From contig NC_132981.1 of NCBI RefSeq assembly GCF_047496725.1, positions 11,596,001 to 11,660,000 of the forward strand: DNA of 64,000 nt, read 5' to 3'. A program made the translations under genes and the position numbers. The notes beneath the pieces were generated by a model, which was not told the DNA's origin, ran no database searches, and saw nothing but the letters and a program-made list of their open reading frames with translations. The DNA is from Anoplolepis gracilipes. Taxonomy: Eukaryota; Arthropoda; Insecta; Hymenoptera; Formicidae. Of the stretch, positions 42,596 to 53,000 are shown one piece after another (positions within the stretch are counted from its first letter, which is position 1; every line of letters begins with the position of its first letter).

Positions 42596-43926
42596 CCCCT
42601 CGCCACTTTCTTCCTTCCTTTCTCTCTTTCTTTCTGAAATGTAGCATCACAAATCATTGAAATTGAAGTACACCACAAAATGTGGAAAAAATTTAAAGCT
42701 TTAGAGAAATGAAAACATTTAAGTCGATAATATTTCGGGATTGAAAATTCGATTTAGTGAAATTTGTTGCTTAGTTAAAGAAAAATTTTAAAGAAGCTAT
42801 TAAATTGTAAAATGGTACTCGCGTAAAAAGTCCAGTTGAAAGTTGGAGTTACAAATGTAATAACGAAGAAATCGAGTTTCAACAGTTTCATTATTCCGCG
42901 AAATCTGGATAAGAAACGACGATATTCCTCAGGTTTTTCATCCTTCTACAATTTCATACGTAAAGCAAGAAGATTTGGACAGAATATAATTAACACTAAT
43001 GGCTGGTTCATCATAAGCGAAAGAACTGCCTTGAAATTCTTTTTCTCGTCAGTAGAAACGTGATTCTTTGAAAACGAGCAGAAAAATTGAGACGCGAGAG
43101 CCGTGATCTCTCGTGAGAATAGAGCATATACTATTTCTGTGTGGTAGTGGAAGAGGCTTTCGCATGGTAATCGCATTGGGTCAGATCAAATCCGATTTCC
43201 TATCTCGACTAATGAACGAAGTGGGACTTTGTTATAGAAAAGTCCCTGTGCAATTTAAAAATATTCTTTGTTACTTTATTTAGAAACTAATCTTGAGAAC
43301 TCGTCATACAAGGAGTAACAACAGTTTAACTGTGCGCATATGTATTTTATATATACATTTTTATATATCGATTTTTTTTTCATTATTTTATATTTATTAT
43401 ATTTATTATATATTGCATTATATGTATATGTAATATTTTATATACATATATGGTATTGTATTAGTGTAATAATACATGTACCAAGGCACACACACAAAGT
43501 TGCGTACCGGTATAAACTAAATCCGATTAAGATTCAGATAGAGGGGCATTTATATCCGTGATGTGTATTGTTATACATTTATACTGACGTCAAACTGATA
43601 AATGGTAATCAGTTTGTAAAATTTTTCAAAAATAAAATTATTCAAAAATAATTAGTCGGGTAAAGTGAGTAAATCCTTAAAAAAGTACATTAAAAGAAGC
43701 ATCGAATACATATACAATATATATTTTCATTACATTGAAGATAATTGAAATATTTAATTTATTATAAATATAATCAGTAAACGAATATTCCTACAAAAAA
43801 AATCCCTGAAAAAAAAAGAACCTGAGATAAAAGTAAGGAAATCAAGAAAGATTGTGAAAAAGATCATCGTGAATTTAGTAGAATCATCGATTAAAATCAT
43901 CATTCTATGCAAAAAGCATATACATA

Positions 43927-43957
43927 TTCTCAATTATAACCGTGTTATAATTGAGAA
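43927..43957. repeat. Perfect 14-bp inverted repeat
   Basis: TTCTCAATTATAAC, 3-nt spacer CGT, GTTATAATTGAGAA. Too short for a pre-miRNA; no T tract follows. Confidence 0.85.
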
Positions 43958-44281
43958 AAATTACTTTAAAACTCAAATATTGGTTAATGCAAAATAGATG
44001 AAAAAGAGAAAGAGAGACAGAGAGATTTCTAGAAAATACATCTGAAATTTCACTTATCGACTTAATATCGCTCGTGTTTCGCTACTCTAAAAAATATTAC
44101 CCGATATTACACGTGACACTTTATTTCCGCCTTCTCTCCCGTTCTTCAATCATTCTGCTCTTAGTCTTTGGTGGTATATTGACGAAAAATTGCTGAAGAA
44201 ACGACATTATTACACATTGTCGTGATAAATTCTCCTCCCGATATCATCGTTCTTGTCGTATTGTACAGTATTGTACTCTGT

Positions 44282-44312
<31 letters not shown>

Positions 44313-44654
44313 ACTTTATCGTATCGTTGTATCGTTTCCTATCTACAGCTTCTTCTCCATTCTTCAATAATTTCTTTCACGTTTTTTCTCTTTCGATAAT
44401 ATTATTAGTAAATATTCATATAAATTTTAATTAGAAAGTATAATTAAATTATAAAAATTAGATTAATATTAATAATGACAATGAATAACGTTAATTGCAA
44501 CACATCGCAATAAACGTCTAGATGATTGACCATTTCTATTAAATACCTTAGTAAATGATCTTCGAGGGAAAAGGCGTCGAACGAGACAACGGAGGTGAGA
44601 AGAAAAAGAGACTACGAGGAAGCGAAATAGGAAGAGAGAAGATTGAACTTAACT

Positions 44655-44727
44655 GGGGTCAAATTGACTCTAGTAGGGAGTCCCTGCATTCAATATGGCG
44701 ACTTCCTAATAGAGTCAGGCTGACTCC
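44655..44727 (+). ncRNA. mir-929: mir-929 microRNA precursor hairpin
   Basis: Seen: 44655-44682 pairs with 44700-44727 over 28 positions, with three mismatched positions, a few G-U pairs and a 17-nt loop, which is pre-miRNA geometry. The 5' arm segment 44663-44683 begins ATTGACTCTAG and continues TAGGGAGTCC, matching the miR-929-5p sequence I know from Drosophila and honeybee. The predicted 3p strand is about 44702-44722, offset by the 2-nt overhangs Dicer leaves. Context: it lies in the 7.2-kb complexin intron, on the host strand, so it is probably processed from the cpx primary transcript. My recollection is that fly mir-929 also lies in cpx (CG32490). Target function is not deduced here. 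Confidence 0.93.
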
Positions 44728-46357
44728 TTTTAAGACGTTCACCAGACGAGGAACTGTCTCGCGGAAGTACTTAAGAGCGTGCGCTTAAATGAAGTTAAGA
44801 CTATTTAATTTACAAAGCGTTAGTTAATTTAATGATACTGAGATGAAAGTGTCGCGAGCGATCCACATATACAGGTTTATGGAAAACAGTACTGCATTGA
44901 AGGTGTCGTTCCTGTGATAGGACTGATTGAGTCTGTCACGTGATTTTAATTATAATTAGTATAAATTATATCAAAGATAAAACCTTTTAAAATTTATATC
45001 ATCTATATAATCAAAGAAAGTATCTTTTATGGAATGTGATACTTTAATAATTAATTTTCTATATTCGCAAATGAAAAATCTAATTATTATGAAAATAGAT
45101 GCTGAAGAAGAGGATCAACTGCATGTATCGCGATATATGCGTTCTTTAAAGCCTTCTATAATTCCAAATCCCGACAAAGATCTCAGATTCCAATTTTCCT
45201 GTCACGGCGATAAAATGACACCGTATCAAATATATACTGTCTATTTATAGCATCGACAAAATTTATGATGCACACAGGGAACGTCGACTATCATAATTTC
45301 TTTTTCCAACTTTTATTTTGTCTACTAATATGGTACAAAACTAATAAATATGTACAAATTAATAAATTAAACAATAACTAATATATGTTTTTATACGATA
45401 TATAAATAAATAAATACACACAAACATCGTGTGTGTGTCTGTGTATTCGAAAAAATTTTTATTTTAAAATTTCAGTTTAATTGCTTCTAGTTATTTTAGA
45501 TACTATCTAATTTTGCTATAAATATCAATTGTTAAAATTTTCAAATATAAAATTATTCAAATTTAAAGAATTTTGTAAAACATATAAAAAATTATTTATT
45601 TAAAGGTTATCTATTTATTAACAGAAGAGAGAACGTTTTCTTTTTTTTTTTTTTTTTTTACGCGATCAAATAGTTGTATAAGAAAGGACACAAACCCCCA
45701 AAAAATGTCGCAGTGCGACTTACTTTGCGGACTTGATGAAAAAGTACTATATAATGCTGTTGAAATAATCGAGCAATGTGAAACAATTTATTTATCATCA
45801 CCAATAGTTGTTAATTATTGTACGTCTGTGATTAAAATTTTTACACAACATTTTATATTGTATTGACAATGGACGACAGTCATAATTGTTGAGGGACGAT
45901 ATCGTTTCTTGAAAAATAAAAATTATTCATGTATATATGTCTGCGTGTACACGCATGTTTAAAAAAAAGCTCTACGATAAGTAGAGCTCCCTTCTTCCAA
46001 TATAATATTTTGAAGAGTCCATTCAATTGCAATATTTACAAGTGCACAGTGATTTTTGATTATGTAATTGTCGAGATTTTTCCTTTAATTCTAATTGTCC
46101 GATTTATTTGAAAATAATTTGTGTAAAGATATGTCAGTTAGAAACGCCGTATGATAAATCACTAAATCCAGGGTATAATAGTCTCATAATTTCGAACATG
46201 AATGGACAGAAGTGCAGACATAGATGCAGCAGAATGCACGGACATGTCGCATATGTGCTTTTGGGAAACATTAATTAACGTCAAGATCAGAATATCAGAT
46301 TTGACGTTGCCGTGAGAAACAGTGCTCGTTTATCCTTGCTGTCTCCTCGACACAGTG

Positions 46358-46370
46358 CCCCCCCCCCCAC

Positions 46371-46432
<62 letters not shown>
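46358..46432. repeat. C11-(AC)n-(AT)n compound microsatellite
   Basis: A run of 11 C, then AC, then about 45 bp of AT. Confidence 0.97.
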
Positions 46433-46434
<2 letters not shown>

Positions 46435-47963
46435 AAAAATTAAGAATTAAATAAAAGTAAGCCTTTGGGATCTAATATATGATTGAGCAACTAAAATCGT
46501 ACAATCAATTGTGTAACCAAAATAGAAGTCGCGCCTACATGTATACATATTCGAGTAATGTTTCCATTTTTACAAACATTATTACAATATATCGAATTAA
46601 TTAAAATACCGATCAAGATGTCAGTCAAAAATTTTTTTTCAACAAGCTTTTAACAAATATTAGTAACATACATACATACATATATATATATTAAATATTG
46701 CATATTGGTTGTAAATAGTGTTACCTGTCTTTTTAATTCGTAAATAATACAGTTATATACAGTGAATATAACATAATTTATTTTTTTCACTCACTTGGAG
46801 AAAACAAAGGCATTTAGGTAATTGATTGTGCATTATCACCCATTGCAAAACAAATCATTTATTGAAAGGCACTGATAATTAATGAGGTCTTGGTCAGTGG
46901 TATAACACGATGCGCGTATTTCACAGATAATGGTAATACCTATATACACACATATATATAAAGCACATATACAGGCAGTGCTATGGCAGTACATACTTGT
47001 ACGACTAATATCACGTCCGGTTTGCATCGTAATCGAGCTTATTGTTTGTCGTCAGAATACAAAGTGCTAATAATTTATGTATATGTATATGTATATAATA
47101 TGTGAGCATAGCAGTGTCTATTGTATAAATAGTATATATATCAGATGTAGAAGAGAGAAATATATATAAAACTTATTTTATTTATTAAAATAAAAAATAA
47201 CATAAATTATTATCACATATTCATTATGTATATAAAATTTAATATGTATAATAAAATAATATATAAAGCGTGTAAAATAGAAAATTATTGTAATTTTAAT
47301 AATAAATTAAAAATTGTAATAACGCTACACTAAGGACAATAAGGTCCAAAAGACCACATCACGATTATTGCTATAAGAATAAAGAAAGTACGTTATACTA
47401 TTCGTAAGTAAGAAAATAATCAGAGATCCCGACTGAAATAACATTTCAGTTTCGTTTCAGCCCAATAAGACATAATTAATAGTTCGATTTTGTTGCAGTT
47501 TTTTGGCCAGCAAAAAAAAAAACCGAAACCGTTTAAAATTACGATTGTTACGATTATTATTTCAAAAATATCTTTTTTAGTTCCTGTTTTTATATTAAAT
47601 TATATAATTTTTTTCATATATGCAAAAATGTACTTTTATTCTTTTTACAGAAAAATAATGAATTTGCGAAATTTTTTTTTTCTTCCTATTTACGTATAAT
47701 ATATGTATATATTAAATTACTAAAGTCCACATAAAAGAGATATCATAGAATATAGTGAGAGAATAACGTTTTTTTTTTATTTTGTTTTATTTTTTAAGTT
47801 TGTTTATTGATTCTTGACATTTTAAACTTATCTAAATCTTGTAACACAAATAATACTATAATACTACTATAAACTACCTGAAATTATCAAATACTTAAAC
47901 GTATTTAACGCCGATTAAAATTTTATTATCTTGTTTCATATTATTTGTTTTTTTGGTTTACAG

Positions 47964-48093
47964 TATAACATAAAGAAACGAGAAGAGATACAGGAGATGC
48001 CTCAAGAAGAACCTAATCCTTTGATGCGAAAGAAGAAAACGCCAGAAGAATTGGCGGCGGAGGCCGAGGCTGAAGATGAAGACGAATTCACCA
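47964..48093 (+). CDS. cpx: Complexin, coding exon (end of central helix and linker)
   Basis: Seen: an acceptor TTTGGTTTACAG ending at 47963 and a good donor A|GTATGT at 48094 bound 130 bp: 43 full codons plus the first base of the next. It starts YNIKKREEIQEM, continues PQEEPNPLMRKKKTPEEL and ends AAEAEAEDEDEFT. Joined in phase to the previous exon it restores IRDK|YNIKK, the end of the central SNARE-binding helix. The junction falls exactly between the residues equivalent to mammalian Lys69 and Tyr70, both SNARE contacts. The PQEEPNPLMRKKKTPEELAA stretch matches fly complexin as I know it and marks the start of the C-terminal domain. The last base (A) is shared with whichever 3' exon is chosen. 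Confidence 0.96.
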
Positions 48094-49243
48094 GTATGTA
48101 ATGTTTACAATTTCATTTCGACATATCTAATAAAAAATCTAGAGATCGTTTAAACTATAAAAATGTAGAAATATTTTAATATTTTTTTAATTCTTAGACT
48201 CTTTTCAATTTTTTTGTTTTTAAAACAAAAGCTCAAATAAAAAAGAATTAATTTTAAAAATATTCAACTTATTTTTTATTTATTAAAAAATTATTTCGTT
48301 CTCGTATATTATAATTACTTAGCCACTTAATAACTTTGCGCAAAGTTATTGTTTTACCTAAAAAAAAAATAAAGCGAAATGAGAAGAATACCAAGAATTT
48401 CTACTTACTCTTTAAGAAGAAAGTCACTTAACTTCTTTAGAAATATTTAATTATATGAATAATATTAGAAATGAAAGAGTGTATTTTATAGCAAAATTGA
48501 AAATTACGTGTTTCTTAAAATTCATGTAAACCTACAACCTATTGATTTTTTTTCCACCTGATTGTTTATGTGCTAGAGAATTTTGAATAATTTTTGTATC
48601 ACTATGTATTAATGCTCATATTTAAATATATTTAAACATATTTATATAATTAATAAATTGTTTATTTATTATAACACTACATGAATGAATAGATAGATAC
48701 ATGTGATTTATATGTATGATATATGTATGTATTTATATAAATATACAATATAAAATTGTATTATATACATGTACAAATATGTATTATGTATGTACACATA
48801 CAAAATATTTATTGCAAACTTTTAGAAATCGATTTTAAAATAAAATCAATACCATTTTATTTATCAAAACCGTAACTTATAAAAGATAAGCTTTTTTTTT
48901 TTACATAATTACTTTTTTCCTAAACACATAACATTATTGTCAAATGTAAAATATATGATTGTTTTCGTTTTGTTTTTCTTTATGAAGATTAGATTGCGTG
49001 AAAAGAACTAGAATCTTTCCAATCAATAATTTTTCTCGATGTAAATTTCTATTGGAACACAATATTTTTTTCTCTCCTCTTTTCTTTCTTTCTTCTTTAT
49101 ATTTTATTTCATTTTATTTGAAATAAATTAATCTCGATAATAAATTTTTACCGACTTTCTACATCTTATTCTCATCAGTTTTCTGTTCAAGTCTTTATGA
49201 TGGATGTTTTACTAAATATGTTTTCTCATTTTGATTGTTTCAG
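48094..49243 (+). other. cpx: Complexin intron (1150 bp) before the CAAX exon
   Basis: Donor GTATGTAA at 48094 and acceptor TTTGATTGTTTCAG ending at 49243. Very AT-rich. No alternative exon with a convincing phase-1 acceptor and open frame was seen inside it. Confidence 0.88.
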
Positions 49244-49317
49244 AATTGAGAAATACGATAGAAACGCAGGTGAACGAGCTCAAATCGCAAATCGAAAGTA
49301 AGTGTAGCCTCCAATGA
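49244..49317 (+). CDS. cpx: Complexin, 3' coding exon with farnesylation (CAAX) box
   Basis: Seen: acceptor TTTGATTGTTTCAG ends at 49243. The two bases AA complete a Lys codon with the A from 48093. Then 23 codons read LRNTIETQVNELKSQIES and KCSLQ, with stop TGA at 49315-49317. The predicted C-terminus is FTKLRNTIETQVNELK...CSLQ, against FTKLKNQIETQVNELK...CVMQ in the CAAX isoform of fly complexin. Known: a terminal CAAX with Gln last favours farnesylation, which attaches insect complexin to vesicles. The visible exons give about 122 residues; with a fly-length N-terminus the protein would be about 140. Oddities: a GTAAGT donor consensus lies inside the SKC codons (49298-49303), and the Ile (ATA) and Asn (AAC) codons correspond to positions edited in flies. 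Confidence 0.95.
49298..49303 (+). promoter_or_regulatory. cpx: Candidate alternative 5' splice site inside the CAAX exon
   Basis: Seen: GAAA|GTAAGT, a full match to the consensus 5' splice site, overlaps the Ser-Lys-Cys codons (AGT AAG TGT) just ahead of the CAAX box. Splicing here would remove KCSLQ and leave a phase-1 end (codon base A), the same phase and base as the regular upstream donor at 48093. Any downstream exon would thus be read in the same frame from either donor. Known: Drosophila complexin has C-terminal splice isoforms with and without a CAAX box (7A/7B). That this site is used here is inference. Confidence 0.5.
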
Positions 49318-49712
49318 GCCTATCATATCGCGCGGTTTGCGAGAAAGATGACGACGATGCCGTACGTCGTCGTCGGAATCGCGTCCGTCTGTCATCCCCT
49401 GCTGCCCAATGGAATAAAAAAGAGAGTGATAACAAAGAAGATGCAGCGAGAAAGAGAAATGATATGCGGAATAGTCATCAAGCATTGGACACAATCGCCG
49501 TGTCGATCAGTCGTAAATTGATTCTAGATCCAGCAATCGATTAATCAATCGTTGTTTAAAACAAAATGAACGACGAAGACGATTCATTTCCCGTGGATTC
49601 TCAGGAGATTCCTAAAGGATTTTTACCATCATGTTTGAATGCAATTTTAGAAATCAGAAGAGATTCTAATCTGAGAATTCTGTCTTGCAAGAAAATTGAG
49701 ATTAGAGATATA

Positions 49713-49820
<108 letters not shown>

Positions 49821-51025
49821 AATTATTATTTTTACAGGCAAATACGAAAAAAGTTTCTCTCTCTCACACACACACACATACCAGAAAAATTAAAAGTTCT
49901 AAGATGTAAAAATTATATTTGATATTGAAAATTATAAATTTTTACCAAAGCTAAAAGAAAAAATCGAAGAGCTCGAAACTGAAAGAAACTTAAAGAAATG
50001 TTGCTAACTATGAATGGTGAAAAGAAAATTACTGACTAGAAATACAAAATTAAAACTTTGTGAAGAATTCAATGCTGGAGAAAAAAATTTCAAAAAAATA
50101 TCACAATTTAATAAGAGAAAGTATAGGTGTTAATATAATTTGCAACAAATTATCAATTAGAGATGCAAAATGGAATCTAAAAACAACCTCAAGTAAATAG
50201 CAATTATAAATATTTGAAAAAATATTGATGTTAACCAAATAGTCGAGTAAACTACTGGTATATTTATACAGTAGATTAAAAAAAATATCAAAAAGACATC
50301 TTTATATAAATCAATAAAATGGAACTGAAAAGTGCTGCTAAAAAACTATCAAGATTAATTCTCTCTCTAAAATGAACAACTATAAATTTTAATCCAAAAT
50401 TTACATATATATATAAACAAGGACGGACAAGAAAATTCTCAATGAATGTCCTGAGATTCTCCTGTATCGTGCAACGAAGATATGCAAGCATTGACGACAT
50501 TGAAGAAAAATGAAGTCATTAAAGAAAATCATTAAAGAAAAATCGACACTCTCGATGATTACCGCCTTGAAGAAGCATAGAATGTGAGAAATATGTTTTT
50601 TTGAAAGAATGAAGAAGAGAAGATTGCGTAATCTAACAGTGTCAAAGGAATTAGAAATCTAAAAATCTAATCTCATCTGATTGAAAAGCAAACCGCGTGA
50701 CAAAACAGAAAGACTTCCAGAAGAGAGCGAGAGCATGATAGCGAGGTATGATCGAAATATTGTAATGGAAAAATCCAGAAAACAAGAGTGATATAAATGA
50801 TGATGAAGAGAGAAAGAGAGAGAATGCTGGCTCGACCAGAGTGTGAGTTTTTTATGTAATTGTTGCAGTTAAAACAAAGTGCGAAATGACGTTGTTTTAT
50901 ATAGGATAATTAGGTGTTCTGTAGAATGTGTTTAGAAGTAGTATAGCTTATAACGCGAATCAATTATCTGATATGACAAGAGTGAAGTATCCAACTGTAG
51001 ATACTGAGTTATTTTCTATTTATAG

Positions 51026-51132
51026 TTCGTCTAGATATTCTACAATTACAGAGAATTTTTGGCGCAATTTGGTGGTGGTTTGAAAATCAATCGTTGATTA
51101 TTGCGGGAACTAAGGAGAGCTTTATCATTTAA
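51026..51132 (+). other. Hypothetical alternative terminal exon of complexin
   Basis: Seen: AG at 51024-51025 after a T-rich run. If spliced to a phase-1 donor (48093 or 49297, both ending in A), an open frame of 35 codons follows, with stop TAA at 51130-51132. It reads IRLDILQLQRIFGAIWWWFE then NQSLIIAGTKESFII. Its core (51043-51102) recurs at 52616-52675 with 3 differences in 60, two of them silent in this frame. Against: tryptophan-rich sequence is unusual for complexin, and other phases give shorter tails. It may be a noncoding repeat. Confidence 0.2.
51043..51102 (+). repeat. 60-bp dispersed duplicate, copy 1
   Basis: 57 of 60 positions match 52616-52675 (differences at 51045, 51056 and 51093), while the flanking DNA on both sides does not align. 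The core is TTTGGCGCAATTTGG followed by TGGTGGTTTGAAAATCAATC. Confidence 0.85.
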
Positions 51133-52615
51133 TTATTATTTCAGTATATATTCATGATTTTTTTTTCTCTAGATATTTTATAGAATATCTGGTTATTCTA
51201 TGCTCTAAGACCTCGATTCAAATCGTACACTACGAACGTTTCAGACATGTTAATTGATTCTCGAAGAGAAATCATAATGTTACGTTTCATAGGGAAAATC
51301 CAACGAATAAGAGTCTCGAATAAGGATATAACGATTATTCTACAGTCACGTTCCGGAACAAAACATTTTTTCAATATCTTGGGAAATTTCCTGGAGAATC
51401 ATCGAGGCTTCTTAAATTTCTGACAACAAAATAACGTCTATACAGTAATATATTCGATAAACTATCGTGCAAAATGGATATATCTAATAACATCTTTAAG
51501 ATCTTACTACAATTGCTACAATACTACTATCAGACACAATCGGATATTCAATATAAACCACCTCAAAACTTCCCTATTAGATTGTCAATTAACAGCTCAA
51601 ACGTATTCGTCACAAAAACTAACATTTATACTACTACACATATATACAGTTTCAATTATCTCTAATTTATCTGCTGTCTCTTTTTATGATGTTTATAAAC
51701 TCTTCTCATTATTTTAGACAGTAATTGTCGTAGCTTTTGACTATAAAACGATGACTTTCTAACTAACACATTATTTCTATCATGACGTAAAAATATGAAA
51801 AGACAAGACTTAACATTGCGCAAATAATAATGAAAAAATTTGAAATGTGATTCTAAAATCCTAAAATGTAATATACTATTATATATAACAAAAATGTCGA
51901 AAATTAAAATCTGTAAAATTATATATGAAGAGAATTCTCTCTCTAATCCTGACATTTTATAATTGCTTCAATAAGACCAATGTTAGCAATTATATTAACT
52001 TTTAGAATATTTACAGAATCAATATTTTTATTGACTACTCATTGCAATTTCTATAGAAACATTATATCTTGTCAACAATAATAGAATAAGCTCTATTTAT
52101 ACAATACAGCACAACAGCTAATCAGAGTGAAAAGACAGAAATCAAAGCAAAAAGCTGTAAGAATTTCAAAGCAAAAATTTATATAATTTAATATAATTTA
52201 ATTTGATTTGATTATACAAATAGAAATAGAACATTTCTTTCCTATTTTGGTTATCTTGTGTTATCTTCATCAAATGTCAAAGTTAACATAAAATTAGAAA
52301 CATTAACGTTAATGAAGAAATTTCAGACTGTATCTCACTTTGACACTAATGTTCCAATTTTATATAAATTTTCACATTTGCTGAAGATGCTCAAAATAGA
52401 AGCAAAAACCTTTTTTATTTATATAACTATGATGAATAGAAAATATGAGTGCTTCGATTTCTTTGCTTTCGCTTTTATTAGCCTGATACTTGTTGTTCTA
52501 TGTATCTCGTTTCTTTTACCATAATTTTTCCACAAACGCAATACATAAGGCATACAATGAACATATCAAAGACAAATGTCAACGAATTATGAATATGATT
52601 CATGTGTTTAGCGTG

Positions 52616-52675
52616 CAGTTACAGAGAAGTTTTGGCGCAATTTGGTGGTGGTTTGAAAATCAATCATTGATTATT
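52616..52675 (+). repeat. 60-bp dispersed duplicate, copy 2
   Basis: Partner of 51043-51102. Here the frame containing WWWFENQSLII stays open to 52708 (tail LSLVILYSVK). Upstream the frame is open from about 52490 but AT-rich and unconvincing as coding sequence. Confidence 0.85.
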
Positions 52676-53000
52676 CTATCATTAGTTATTCTATATAGTG
52701 TTAAGTAACAAATTTAGAAGTTACAATTACAGTGTTTGAATCTGCTAATTTGTCTCACAAAATATATGCAAAATTGATGAAAATAATTCTGAGTTAAATA
52801 AAAATGATAAATTAATATTTGTCAAGGAGAAAATATTTTTTTCAATTATGCAGTGCAAAAGTTAAAAATTTTTGCAAATAGTCAATGTTTTATAGTCAAA
52901 AGTTAGAATCCTTTTAAACTCTCGAAAATTCAATGCAGCGTCACCTGGTCGCGCAGCATACGACTCTCGGAGCAAATATATGCTTGCAAATATCACATGC

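Larger units (their letters stand above)
40721..47963 (+). other. cpx: Complexin intron (7243 bp) hosting mir-929
   Basis: Bounded by GT at 40721 and AG at 47962-47963. Apart from mir-929 it holds an (AT)n run (40970-41019), (CT)n (41655-41689), a 30-nt A run (42057-42086), a CTGT/CT compound repeat (42521-42593), (TA)n (44282-44306), a C/AC/AT compound repeat (46358-46432), a T run (45641-45659) and a perfect 14-bp inverted repeat (43927-43957). I see no further coding exon in it. The purine-rich, GC-richer 44560-44800 island surrounds the miRNA. Confidence 0.9.
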
